Source: Microcoleus sp. CSU_2_2 (GTDB lineage Bacteria > Cyanobacteriota > Cyanobacteriia > Cyanobacteriales > Microcoleaceae). From it: DNA of 33,694 nt. The notes under the pieces are model-generated. The model worked only from the letters and a program-made list of their open reading frames with translations. It did not search any database and was not told where the DNA came from. The position numbers were made by a program, and so were the translations under genes. Shown piece after piece: positions 17,477 to 25,889 of the stretch. Numbering within the stretch: the first letter of the stretch is position 1; each line of letters begins with the position of its first letter. The stretch is taken from contig JAAUPI010000034.1 in assembly GCA_012035135.1 (NCBI GenBank), positions 1-33,694 on the forward strand. The letters run 5' to 3'.

Positions 17477-17500
17477 GGGCGGTGCCAAGAGTGTCCGCCC
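17473..17500. repeat. Second copy of a dispersed GC-rich repeat
   Basis: This segment matches 14628-14655 in inverted orientation at 27 of 28 positions (core GGTGCCAAGAGTG). It overlaps the stop codon of the preceding glycosyltransferase gene. Such TAGGGGCGG repeats look like non-coding interspersed elements. Confidence 0.75.
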
Positions 17501-17524
17501 GCCCGTTGGTAGTTAGTAGCCTTG

Positions 17525-17569
17525 TTCCCAGGCAGAGCCTGGGAATAAATACCCGGAGGCTCTGCCTCC
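17525..17569. repeat. Paired hairpins of the AGGCTCTGCCT type
   Basis: TTCCCAGGC (17525-17533) pairs with GCCTGGGAA (17537-17545), then GGAGGC (17555-17560) pairs with GCCTCC (17564-17569). They are followed by a CCCATTCCCCATT/ACCCATT microrepeat up to 17620. All lie in the 149-bp spacer before the next start. Confidence 0.65.
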
Positions 17570-17625
17570 AATTCCCCATTCCCATTCCCCATTCCCCATT
17601 ACCTATTACCCATTACCCATTATCG

Positions 17626-18855
17626 ATGAAAGTTCTGTTATCTGCTTTTGCTTGCGAACCAAATCTCGGCTCCGAAGAGGGAGTTGGATGGAATACTGTT
17701 TTACAAGCTGCCAAATATCACGAGACTTGGGTATTTACTCGCACATTTTGCCGATCGTTCATTGAGGCAGAACTCAAAGATAACCCAATACCAAACCTAC
17801 ATTTTATCTACTTCGATCCTTTTGGGTGGAGCGACGATTGGAAAGGAAAACAAGGATTGCTGCAACTTCACTATTATTTGTGGCAAATCTGGGCTTATTT
17901 TATCGCTCGGAAACTCGATCGCTCGATCGGTTTTGACATAGTACACCACGTAACATATGTCAAACATTGGTCTCCCAGTTTTTTAGCATTATTGCCACAT
18001 CCCTTTATTTGGGGGCCGGTGGGAGGTGCAGAAGCAGCACCAAAGCCTTTTTGGAAAGATTTTAGCCGCCGGGGCAAAATTTACGAAACTTTGCGCGAGT
18101 TAGCTCAAGGATTGGGGGAACGCGATCCATTTGTGGGGCTGACTGCGCGTCGCAGTGTCGTCGCGCTGGCAACTACCGAAGAAACGGCCGCCAGATTGCG
18201 ATTTCTCAAAGCACAAAACGTGAAAATTTTCTCGCAAGTTGGTTTGTCGCAGCAGGAGATTCAGGAACTAGAAAAATTTCCAACTCCGCCTGAGGAACCA
18301 ATTAGATTCATCAGCGTCGGTCGTCTATTACACTGGAAAGGCGTACACTTGGGGCTACGAGCTTTTGCTGAAGCCAAACTGACAGAAGCTGAATATTGGA
18401 TTGTGGGAGGTGGGCCAGAACGGCAGCGTTTAGAAGCTTTGGTGACAGAATTAGGGATCGCCGATCGAGTATTTTTTTTTGGTGCTTTACCCCGGGCTCA
18501 AACTCTCTCTAAAATGGGCGAATCTCACGTTCTCCTCCATCCGAGTTTGCACGATTCCGGCGGCGGAGTCTGCACGGAAATGATGGGCATTGGCCGTCCG
18601 ACAATTTGTTTGGATTTGGGAGGCCCAGCTACTCAAGTGACTGCTGAAACTGGCATTAAAGTCAAGGCAACCGACCCCGAGAGTGCGGTGCAAGGTCTAG
18701 CGGCAGCAATCGTGTGTTTAGCTGGCGATCCCGAATTGCGATCGCGCTTAGGCAAATCAGGTCAAAAGCGAGTCAGAGAAGTATATGATTGGAATATTAA
18801 AGGTCAATTCTTTGCTGAGTTGTGTGCAGAGATACTGCATCAGAAATCTGGATGA
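17626..18855 (+). CDS. Glycosyltransferase family 4
   Basis: 409 residues from ATG 17626. The frame is open upstream to 17470, but those codons run through hairpins and a CCCATT microrepeat, and homology starts at MKVLLSAFACEPNLGSEEGVGWN, which is a recognisable N-terminus of a GT4 subgroup. GT-B features: GPVGGAEAAPKPFW (131-143), the second Rossmann half from RFISVGRLLHWKGVHLGLRA (about 227), and the donor block HPSLHDSGGGVCTEMMGIGRPTI (E318). Role in repeat-unit synthesis is inferred from context. The gene ends 59 nt before the epimerase gene and is probably in the same transcript. Confidence 0.88.
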   Translation: MKVLLSAFACEPNLGSEEGVGWNTVLQAAKYHETWVFTRTFCRSFIEAELKDNPIPNLHFIYFDPFGWSDDWKGKQGLLQLHYYLWQIWAYFIARKLDRSIGFDIVHHVTYVKHWSPSFLALLPHPFIWGPVGGAEAAPKPFWKDFSRRGKIYETLRELAQGLGERDPFVGLTARRSVVALATTEETAARLRFLKAQNVKIFSQVGLSQQEIQELEKFPTPPEEPIRFISVGRLLHWKGVHLGLRAFAEAKLTEAEYWIVGGGPERQRLEALVTELGIADRVFFFGALPRAQTLSKMGESHVLLHPSLHDSGGGVCTEMMGIGRPTICLDLGGPATQVTAETGIKVKATDPESAVQGLAAAIVCLAGDPELRSRLGKSGQKRVREVYDWNIKGQFFAELCAEILHQKSG

Positions 18856-18914
18856 TTTTTGATGTATCCCATCGAACAAAACAACGAAAACTCTATTTTT
18901 TTAGGCGGTGACAA

Positions 18915-19996
18915 GTGAGCGTTGCAATCATTACTGGATCGGCGGGTTTAATTGGCTCTGAAGCCTGTAAGTTTTTTGCCAAGCAAGGCTTGGATATAGT
19001 TGGTATCGACAACAATATGCGCCAATTTTTTTTTGGCGCCGACGGTTCTACTAATTGGAACCGCCGACAACTAGAGGAGTCATTGGGAACCAAGTATTAC
19101 CATTGGATGTTGATATTCGCGACTATGAAGCGATTACCAATATCTTTCAACGATACGGCGAGGCGATCGAGTTAGTCATTCACACAGCAGCACAGCCCAG
19201 CCACGATTGGGCTTGCCGTGCTCCGAAAATAGACTTTACGGTCAATGCCAACGGCACTCTCAATCTTCTAGAAGTAACTCGCTTGTACTGTCCCAAAGCT
19301 GTTTTCATTTTCACTTCCACTAACAAAGTATACGGCGATACGCCCAACAAATTACCTTTAGTTGAATTAGAACACAGGTGGGAAATTGAACCCGGTCACA
19401 GTTACGAAGGCGGTATTCGGGAAGATATGTCGATCGACCAATGCTTGCATAGTTTGTTTGGTGCTTCTAAGGTAGCTGCCGACATTTTAGTTCAAGAATA
19501 CGGTCGTTATTTTAATATGAATACGGCTTGTTTTCGGGGTGGCTGTCTGACTGGACCCAATCATTCTGGCGCCCAATTGCACGGATTTTTAGCCTACTTA
19601 ATGAAGTGCGCCGTGACAGGAACTCCCTACACCGTGTTTGGGTACAAAGGCAAGCAAGTTCGCGACAACATTCACAGTGCTGATTTAATTTCGGCTTTTT
19701 ATGAATTTTATAAAGCTCCCAGAAGTGCACAAGTTTACAACACAGGTGGTGGCAGGTACAGCAATTGTTCGATGTTAGAAGCCATTCAGATGTGCGAGGC
19801 AATTGCGGAACGCAAATTTAATTGGACATATGCTGAAGGGAATCGGATTGGCGATCATATTTGGTGGATTAGTGACAATTCAAAATTCGCTAGTCACTAT
19901 CCAAACTGGAAAATGAAGTATAACGTCAAACAAATCCTACAGGAGATTTATGAATGTAACCACGATCGTTGGTTGAAAGAAGCTTCTCGTGGTTGA
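18915..19996 (+). pseudogene. NAD-dependent sugar epimerase/dehydratase (extended SDR), one frameshift
   Basis: Two frames make one protein of about 360 residues. From GTG 18915 (GGCGG site upstream) comes [19 protein letters not shown] with the SDR glycine-rich NAD motif, continuing to LGTKYYHW; from about 19106 the next frame continues [35 protein letters not shown] to the stop at 19996. Adding one G at 19104-19106 restores a continuous YYHWDVDIRDY. The match is to the CDP-paratose 2-epimerase/dTDP-glucose dehydratase-like group. Oddity: the active-site YxxxK reads FGASK (F at 19457-19459, K at 19469-19471). If functional, it would supply a modified nucleotide sugar to the glycosyltransferases. 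Either a recent pseudogene or a base missing from the assembly. Confidence 0.85.
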
Positions 19997-20050
19997 CTGA
20001 ATCACGCCCAAAAAGTTCCTGGCTAATTGAACTAAACACTTAAAGGCAAA

Positions 20051-20114
20051 GTCAAACACATCTGGAAGTAAATTTATGAATGTAACCACGATCGTTGGCT
20101 TGAAGAGGTTTTCA
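20051..20114 (+). pseudogene. Second copy of the epimerase 3' tail (remnant)
   Basis: 27 bp at 20072-20098 are identical to 19946-19972 in the preceding epimerase gene. The offset is 126 bp (42 codons) and the same frame is kept: the first copy reads [13 protein letters not shown] and the second [13 protein letters not shown]. The match starts at least at GTCAAACA (19925/20051). The second copy is interrupted by a TAA, so it is a remnant of a tail duplication or of a lost paralogue. Confidence 0.75.
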
Positions 20115-20921
20115 ATGATTGATAAGGGCAAAAAGAATGTTTTGGGAATCTTAGTAGACGCCGTTAATTACGAAGGGGCTGTCAGCAAAATTATTGCCGC
20201 AGCGCGCGCGCGCAAACCCCTGTCGGTTTCGGCTCTAGCGGTTCATGGTGTAATGACGGGGGTGCTTGACAGCACTCACCGCTACCGTCTCAATCACCTT
20301 GACTTAGTATTACCAGACGGGCAGCCGGTCAGGTGGGCATTGAATTTGCTCTACAATACAGAATTGCCCGATCGAGTGTGCGGGCCGAATGCAATGTTAG
20401 AAATCTGCGAACGTGCCGCCGAAGAAGGGTTGTCTATCTATTTGTACGGATCTCAAGCTTCTGTACTAGAGACTTTATCTAAAAATCTTTGCCAGCGCTT
20501 TCCCAAGTTAATTATTGCAGGGACTCAGCCTTCTAAATTTAGGCAAGTTTCCTCCCAAGAGAAACTGGAAACTGCCCAGGAAATTCGCAACAGCGGTGCA
20601 GCAATTACTTTTGTTGGTTTGGGGTGTCCGCGACAAGAAGTTTGGGCTTACGAATACCGGGACAATTTATCAATGCCACTGATTGCTGTAGGTGCTGCTT
20701 ACGATTTTCATGCCGGTAATTTGGCGAAATCTCCTGAGTTTTTAGGTAAGATCGGTTTGGAATGGCTGTTTCGGTTGATCGTGGAACCGAGGCGGCTTTG
20801 GCAGCGGTATGTTTTGTTAAATCCGCTTTATATCTGGCTGTTTTTGCTGCAAGCTTTGAAACTCAAACAGTTCGATCCTAAAGATGCCACCGCACCTAAG
20901 GAAGAAGTTCTGTATGGTTAA
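20115..20921 (+). CDS. WecG/TagA/CpsF-family glycosyltransferase (GT26)
   Basis: 268 residues from ATG 20115, with GAGG about 7 nt upstream. An ATG at 20076 is in frame but falls inside the duplicated epimerase tail, so it is not used. Family signatures: LDLVLPDGQPVRWA with the catalytic aspartate D68, PNAMLEICERA, YLYGSQ, TFVGLGCPRQEVWAYE, and GLEWLFRLIVEPRRLWQRY near the C-terminus. Members transfer ManNAc, ManNAcA, Glc or similar to a polyprenyl-PP-linked acceptor as an early step (enterobacterial antigen, wall teichoic acid, cyanobacterial exopolysaccharide). The C-terminal LNPLYIWLFLLQAL stretch suits membrane association. Donor is unknown. Confidence 0.93.
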   Translation: MIDKGKKNVLGILVDAVNYEGAVSKIIAAARARKPLSVSALAVHGVMTGVLDSTHRYRLNHLDLVLPDGQPVRWALNLLYNTELPDRVCGPNAMLEICERAAEEGLSIYLYGSQASVLETLSKNLCQRFPKLIIAGTQPSKFRQVSSQEKLETAQEIRNSGAAITFVGLGCPRQEVWAYEYRDNLSMPLIAVGAAYDFHAGNLAKSPEFLGKIGLEWLFRLIVEPRRLWQRYVLLNPLYIWLFLLQALKLKQFDPKDATAPKEEVLYG

Positions 20922-21173
20922 AATTTCCGGCTTGTTTGTTAGTTATGGGTTCTCACAAGTAAAAAGTAAGAAAACAAAAAGTATAGCTCGTAACTATAGC
21001 GATTCTCAAGAAAGTCAGGTACCCTGGCAAATCCAATTCCCAATGCTTTCCGACCCGCTGCCCGATGTCCAATAGCACCTTAGGTTACTGAGAAAGGCTA
21101 TAATTGTTTTGAGTTGATACTGTGAAATTTTTAGTCGATAGTTAATGTTTATCTGTCAACTGTCAACTGCTAT

Positions 21174-22637
21174 ATGTTCATGTTGATGTTCAAGATATAT
21201 GAACCCATAGACCGGGCTGCTTTGTCATTAATATTATTGCTGAGCTTAGCGATCGGCTTATTGGTAATAGCAGGCAATCGATCTTTATTGAAAGTGCGCG
21301 ACTTTAGCTGGAAAAATCAACAAGTAGGAGCGAGAGATACTGCTTTTATTCTGACTTTTAGTCGTCCAATGGATCGGGGCAGCGTAGAAGCAAACCTGCG
21401 GATAGAACCCGCACTGCCGGGAAAAATTAGTTGGTCTGGGCGACGGTTAGTATATACTCTAACTGCACCTCCTCAGTACGATCGCACCTATAAGATTGAA
21501 TTGCAGAAAGCGCGGGAAAAGTTGGGGTTTGACAAACAAGGAAGTGCGATCGAACCCTTTGTCAGTCAATTTCGCACGCCCGATCGAGCTTTTGTTTACA
21601 CAGGTACAGCAGCCGCAGAAAAGGGGCGGTTAATTCTTTACAATCTGACTCGCAAACAAAAAATCATCCTGACTCCTCAAAACTTAGTAGTTAAACATTT
21701 TAGAATCTATCCAACGGGCGATCGAATTTTATTTTCTGCTAGCGAATGGTCGAATTACAAACCGGGTTTGTTTGAACAATCTTTGTATACTGTAACTACA
21801 GGCAGAAATCCCAATTCTACTCAAAAACCAGGCACTATTCGGCAGATTTTAGGCAATCAAGACTACGAAAATCTTAAATTTGATTTGTCTCCTGACGGCA
21901 AGGCGATCGCGGTTCAGCGCGCAAATAGGAACAATCCACAGGACATTGGTTTATGGGTGCTGCGATCGGATGTTGAATCGACGCCACAGCAGCTTTTGAG
22001 TCGCCCAGCCGGAGAATTTACGATCGCCCCAGACAGTGCAACGCTTGCCAATCCCCAAGCGGAAGGTATCGCTATTTTATCCCTGACACCAAACGTCAAG
22101 CCTTTAGATTTTATCCCATCTTTTCGGAGAGTTTTCAGCTTCAGTCCCGACGGCAAAGAATCGGCTATGTTGAAATACAATAGCGATTTTACCCAATCAA
22201 TTTTTTTAGTCACAAATCAGGGGTTGCAAAAAGAATTAATTAACACAGCGGGAGAATTTATCGCTTGTCAGTTTGACCCCAGCAATCCTCAGCTTTACTG
22301 CTTGTTAACTAGACGAAAGCCAGGGCAAGAATTTTCTGAGAAGTTGACTCTTGAATCAGTTGATTTGAAAACATTTCAAGTCAAGCCACTGTTAGTTTTA
22401 CCTAATCAGGTGGAAACGAAAATGAGTTTGTCACCCGATGGTTTAGAATTGCTGTTCGATCGGGTAGTTGCGAAGAAAACGGAACCAGTTAAAGGAGATT
22501 TGAGAACCGATGGCGGAAGTGCGATCGAGCAGTCGAGTTTAATGCTATTTAGTTTGAAAAAAACACCTAAATCTAACGGCTATTCCTCACCTCAACCATT
22601 ACCTTTACAAGGTTTTCGACCTCAGTGGCTACCTTAA
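21174..22637 (+). CDS. Membrane-anchored Ig-like/beta-propeller hypothetical protein
   Basis: 487 residues. One N-terminal membrane helix about 15-34 (AALSLILLLSLAIGLLVIAG) is followed by a region about 38-125 with the features of a Big_5/SbsA Ig-like domain (FILTFSRPMDRGSVEANLRI, then YTLTAPPQYDRTYKIELQ). From about 140 on come repeated blocks of the form (L/F)SPDGK(A/E), for example FDLSPDGKAIAVQR, FSFSPDGKESAMLKY and MSLSPDGLELLFD, as in TolB/WD40-like beta propellers. The predicted location is the periplasmic side of a membrane. It is the last plus-strand gene of the cluster. The function is unknown; a scaffold or polymer-handling role is only a guess from location. Confidence 0.75.
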   Translation: MFMLMFKIYEPIDRAALSLILLLSLAIGLLVIAGNRSLLKVRDFSWKNQQVGARDTAFILTFSRPMDRGSVEANLRIEPALPGKISWSGRRLVYTLTAPPQYDRTYKIELQKAREKLGFDKQGSAIEPFVSQFRTPDRAFVYTGTAAAEKGRLILYNLTRKQKIILTPQNLVVKHFRIYPTGDRILFSASEWSNYKPGLFEQSLYTVTTGRNPNSTQKPGTIRQILGNQDYENLKFDLSPDGKAIAVQRANRNNPQDIGLWVLRSDVESTPQQLLSRPAGEFTIAPDSATLANPQAEGIAILSLTPNVKPLDFIPSFRRVFSFSPDGKESAMLKYNSDFTQSIFLVTNQGLQKELINTAGEFIACQFDPSNPQLYCLLTRRKPGQEFSEKLTLESVDLKTFQVKPLLVLPNQVETKMSLSPDGLELLFDRVVAKKTEPVKGDLRTDGGSAIEQSSLMLFSLKKTPKSNGYSSPQPLPLQGFRPQWLP

Positions 22638-22678
22638 TCAGTCCTAGACGCAACTGGCATACTCAAATCAAATTGTAG

Positions 22679-22744
22679 GGTGCGTCGCTACGAACAACTC
22701 TCGTTGCTATTGGGAGATCTCATAGCGACGCACCATACCAATTA
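22679..22744. terminator. 12-bp inverted repeat between convergent genes
   Basis: GGTGCGTCGCTA (22679-22690) pairs perfectly with TAGCGACGCACC (22733-22744), and ATACCAA (22745-22751) with TTGGTAT (22778-22784) follows. They fill the 148-bp gap between converging genes ending at 22637 (+) and 22786 (-), the right place for a bidirectional terminator. No clear T-tract follows, and GGTGCGTCGCT palindromes are also dispersed repeats, so the role is tentative. Confidence 0.5.
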
Positions 22745-22785
22745 TAACGGGGATGGGAAACCCGGATTTGGTATTATAAGGATGC

Positions 22786-24045
22786 TTAAACCAGTTTGCA
22801 GTGTGCAAAAACTGGATTTATATCCGATAATTGACTTTCAGCGGCTTGATTAGAAGACATTGAGTCGTCAATAACTTGCTGCATATGTTTTACGCGAGCT
22901 TGAAAAGTCTTCTCAAAAGTGTGCTGTTGAGCAAACTTCAGCGACTTGAACGACATCGATTTAATGGCTTCCCGGTTCTGGCTGAGTTGTGCAATTTTCT
23001 TCGCCATCTGTTTAGGTTGATTCATCGGCACAACCCATCCTGCTTCCGACATTTTGGCAATTCCCTGGAATGCTTCGTTAGCATACCCAACAATCGGCAC
23101 ACCACAAGACATGGTTTCAATGTAAGTACAGGAAGGATCTCCCTGTCGGTGACAGCAAACAAACAAATCAATATTCTTCTTCACAAAGGGGAAAAACTCT
23201 GTTTTGAAGTCAGGTACTCCGAGCATTTTTACGCAATCATTGAGTTGATGGATAGCTATTTGATCGTGCATCATCTCTTCTAATTCACCAGCACCACTGA
23301 TGAACATTTCAAATTTCACTTTCAGTTGTTTGAGTTCTTTAGCAACCTCAATTAAATGATCGGCCCCTTTCATTTTCATTAACCGACCTGAAAATACCAG
23401 CCTCAAAGGCATATCTTGAGAGCGGTTTGCAGTCCGCATTTCAATGTCAGCCTCTGTTGCTAACATATGCTTGCTAATCCGCGTGTCAATGAAAAACAGT
23501 GGATTGCGATTGATATGCTTGTAATCTTCGTAGGTGGGAGTGCCGTTGCACTGCAATCCATCTGCCATTGCGATCGCCTTGCGTTGCTTTCTTTCCTGAC
23601 TATAAGTCCAGAGGATTCTCCGCAAGCGGATCAGGGGATTGCTCGTGCTCACATTCACGATCTGTTTGCGAGTTTTCAGACTGTATTCGGAAACGTAAAT
23701 ACACGGTATTCCAGCTAACTGACAGACTTTACTGATGTGGTTCTGTTTGTATTCCGGGACCGCCAATACCAGCGAACTCTGATGCTGATATAATAATTCA
23801 GGAGTGATTCGATCGAAAGAAATTACTTCCAGTTTGAATGGCAAGTCATCAATGTTATATTTTTTTGAATCGAGCTGGTCGTTAGCTTGTTGTGTTTCTT
23901 CCATCATCACAGTGATGCGACCAGACCAGTATTTGGCTAACTCCTTAACTGCATCTATCAACTTGCGGGTCAGCAAAACTTCGTTATTGGGCAAAAGCTT
24001 TACTTGGAGTGGCTGTAAAACAATTAGATTACCTTGAAAAGACAT
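22786..24045 (-). CDS. Glycosyltransferase family 4 (minus strand)
   Basis: 419 residues from ATG 24045, with AGGAG about 10 nt upstream. GT-B fold: acceptor half with SLVLAVPEYKQNHISKV, then LRLVFSGRLMKMKGADHLIEVA (about 214) and DLFVCCHRQGDPSCTYIETMSCGVPIVGYANEAFQG. E310 lies in the YIETMSCG block; the first glutamate of the usual E-x7-E is replaced by a QGDPS context, which looks like a subgroup feature rather than damage. It is transcribed towards the cluster, alone on its strand, after a 148-bp convergent gap. It may belong to the same polysaccharide but be regulated separately. Confidence 0.85.
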   Translation of the reverse strand: MSFQGNLIVLQPLQVKLLPNNEVLLTRKLIDAVKELAKYWSGRITVMMEETQQANDQLDSKKYNIDDLPFKLEVISFDRITPELLYQHQSSLVLAVPEYKQNHISKVCQLAGIPCIYVSEYSLKTRKQIVNVSTSNPLIRLRRILWTYSQERKQRKAIAMADGLQCNGTPTYEDYKHINRNPLFFIDTRISKHMLATEADIEMRTANRSQDMPLRLVFSGRLMKMKGADHLIEVAKELKQLKVKFEMFISGAGELEEMMHDQIAIHQLNDCVKMLGVPDFKTEFFPFVKKNIDLFVCCHRQGDPSCTYIETMSCGVPIVGYANEAFQGIAKMSEAGWVVPMNQPKQMAKKIAQLSQNREAIKSMSFKSLKFAQQHTFEKTFQARVKHMQQVIDDSMSSNQAAESQLSDINPVFAHCKLV

Positions 24046-24739
24046 AACTTGAGACTCCTGTTGTTTTTATTTTTTATTCTGAGAACAAAACCACTACGAA
24101 ATCGGATTCATAAACTGTCAAATTTGGCTATTATTAACAGATGTTTGTACAGTCAAAATCAACGTATGGGAAGTCGTACTAACTTTAATTTCTTCTCGTT
24201 ACTTTGTTTTGCTTATACTGACTTGTACCAGATCGAGATTCACAAGTATCTTACGCGATACTGGATAATTGATGTTTGCTAGTTAGCAAACGATATCTAT
24301 TCCCCAAAAAATAATAAATGGTGTATACCAACCTGGTTTGATATTTAAAGTTAATACCGCCTCATTGATACTCTCTTATATTTATGTAAGTCATGCGTAA
24401 GAGTCAATAGTTTGCTTACGATCTTCACAAAACCTTTAAAATTAACCAGTAAATTATAAAGATTATCAAAATTTTCGGGTAAATAGGGATCAACTTACCC
24501 GGGTTCTGTAGCAATTATACTTAAGCAATTGGGACTTACTCAAGGAGAGTCTCAAACCTCTATCCCTCCTAAGGCGTGTTTTAAAACCTGGATATCCCCC
24601 CAACCCTGCTTGGGAAGGGGGTTGAGGAGATAACCGCGTAAGTGTTGGTAGTTCTCAGTTATACAACGATCGCCCCGCATCTGCGAACTAGCCGATACCA
24701 ATTCTAAAAATTGCAGCTACAAACCGCAGACATATACCT
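24046..24739. other. 694-bp non-coding spacer
   Basis: No credible gene on either strand. The right part carries a GC-rich segment with CCAACCC/GGGTTG pairing (about 24600-24625), just after a repeat copy at 24573-24601 that also occurs inverted at 26563-26590. The part next to 24045 probably carries the promoter of the minus-strand glycosyltransferase. The central part is AT-rich and otherwise featureless. Confidence 0.7.
24573..24601. repeat. Copy 1 of a GGCGTGTTT...ATCCCCCC dispersed repeat
   Basis: This 29-bp segment begins GGCGTGTTTTAAAACCTGG and ends in a run of six C. A related copy lies inverted at 26563-26590, differing by a few substitutions and one indel. Both are intergenic and next to poly-C/poly-G tracts. 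Confidence 0.65.
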
Positions 24740-25699
24740 CTATCGATCGACGTAGGTGCTCATGGGCTCTTTAATCAGGCGAATGTAAAGATTTTTGAAG
24801 GTAGATTTAATCACGCGAGGCATACCAAAGTCGATCGGCATCAAACTTTCTGGCAACTTCCAATCCAAAACTTTTACATCTTCCGGCTGCAACAGCGGAA
24901 ACTCAATTGCCTCTAAATTAGAGCAAAGTCCTAACTGCATCGCAGCAACAATAGTAGGAATAGTAGTCGGATCGGCATTAATAATTTCCACTACCGTTCT
25001 ATCCAAAGCAAATACATCGCTAGCAGCGCCCAAAACTCCCAAAAACTTAGGTTCGCCACCGCTAGGTCCATTGCCTTCGTGACCGATGATTCCATCCAAT
25101 ATCGTCAAATTGGGGTTAATTGCCCGTGCAGTTTCTACCAACATTTGACCGAATCTGGCGCTATCTTTACCAGCCTCCATGTGCCACCAAGCCTTCATTT
25201 TGCCGGGGACACAACCGAACAAATTTTTAACGCCCATTGTCAGGGTTAATTGAACGTGAGATTTCAGTTTGGGGAGATTAATTACCACATCCGCCTCCAT
25301 TGCTTCTTGGCAAAGCCGGAGGTGATTGAAATCTTCGCTGACAGTTTCATAGCGTTTTCCTTGGAATTCAACTACTGGCAAATTTAGTTCTGCCAACAGT
25401 GGTAAATAACCGTTAGCTTTGGCTACACCCATTGCGCTGCCAAAAGCCGGACTATCACCTAAAAAAGGTTTTCCTCCTGCTGCTATGACCATTTTTGCCA
25501 CACAGTAGACCAATTCTGGACGGGTGACACATTCTTTGGTTGGGCGAGAACCTGTGAGGAGATTGGGTTTAAGAAGAACGCGATCGCCCCTTTTAACAAA
25601 AGCCGAAATTCCGCCCAAAGGTGCTAGTAAACTTTCTAAAGATGCTTGTAAATTTGGGCGATCGTATGAATTGGCTCGAATTAAACTGACAGCAGGCAT
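24740..25699 (-). CDS. DUF362 domain protein
   Basis: 319 residues, soluble. The N-terminal VSLIRANSYDRPNLQASLESLLAPLGG and RVLLKPNLLTGSRPTKECVTRP, then GDSPAFGSAMGVAK and VVINLPKLKSHVQLTLTMGVKNLFGCVPG, are the signature blocks of DUF362 (PF04015). Many members carry a C-terminal ferredoxin-like Cys cluster; here it is absent, so this is the short form. The biochemical role of the family is not known. It is not obviously part of the polysaccharide locus. The ATG at 25699 begins at the first conserved strand. A hairpin about 60 nt upstream (GTTTTTAGG at 25762 with CCTAAAAAC at 25790) sits in the spacer. Confidence 0.88.
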   Translation of the reverse strand: MPAVSLIRANSYDRPNLQASLESLLAPLGGISAFVKRGDRVLLKPNLLTGSRPTKECVTRPELVYCVAKMVIAAGGKPFLGDSPAFGSAMGVAKANGYLPLLAELNLPVVEFQGKRYETVSEDFNHLRLCQEAMEADVVINLPKLKSHVQLTLTMGVKNLFGCVPGKMKAWWHMEAGKDSARFGQMLVETARAINPNLTILDGIIGHEGNGPSGGEPKFLGVLGAASDVFALDRTVVEIINADPTTIPTIVAAMQLGLCSNLEAIEFPLLQPEDVKVLDWKLPESLMPIDFGMPRVIKSTFKNLYIRLIKEPMSTYVDR

Positions 25700-25761
25700 G
25701 ATGTTATTGGTTATTGGTTATCAAAAATCAGGTGTTTAAAACCCCGGTCGAAAGTCGGAAT

Positions 25762-25798
25762 GTTTTTAGGGTAGGGTGTAAATCCCCATCCTAAAAAC
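25762..25798. terminator. Hairpin between two minus-strand genes
   Basis: GTTTTTAGG (25762-25770) pairs with CCTAAAAAC (25790-25798); inside, GGG pairs with CCC. On the minus strand it lies after the stop of the 25890-26216 gene and before the start of the DUF362 gene. The A/T-rich outer stem could act as a terminator, but it may also be a dispersed repeat. Confidence 0.4.
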
Positions 25799-25889
25799 CT
25801 CGCTATTAACTATCAACTGCCTGCCCGCTCGCGTAGTCGAAGGGTCAACTATCAACAGTTCGGCAAGCTCACTGCAAGCTGTCAACTGT

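Noticed and set aside
17470-17625. Upstream extension of the GT4 gene to 17470
   Set aside because: Those codons pass through hairpin repeats and a CCCATT microrepeat; family homology starts at 17626.
19024-19032. Nine-T run in the epimerase gene as the frameshift site
   Set aside because: The conserved sequence [19 protein letters not shown] continues in the first frame well past it; the frame breaks only near 19104.
19090-19115. Programmed -1 frameshifting in the epimerase gene
   Set aside because: No slippery heptamer or following structure is evident, and two other genes in the window have similar simple one-base losses.
20884-21075. 63-codon frame after the WecG gene
   Set aside because: It overlaps the wecG 3' end, has no ribosome site and no recognisable sequence.
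24034-24282. 82-codon plus-strand frame upstream of the minus-strand glycosyltransferase
   Set aside because: It overlaps the start and promoter side of that gene, with composition like non-coding AT-rich DNA.
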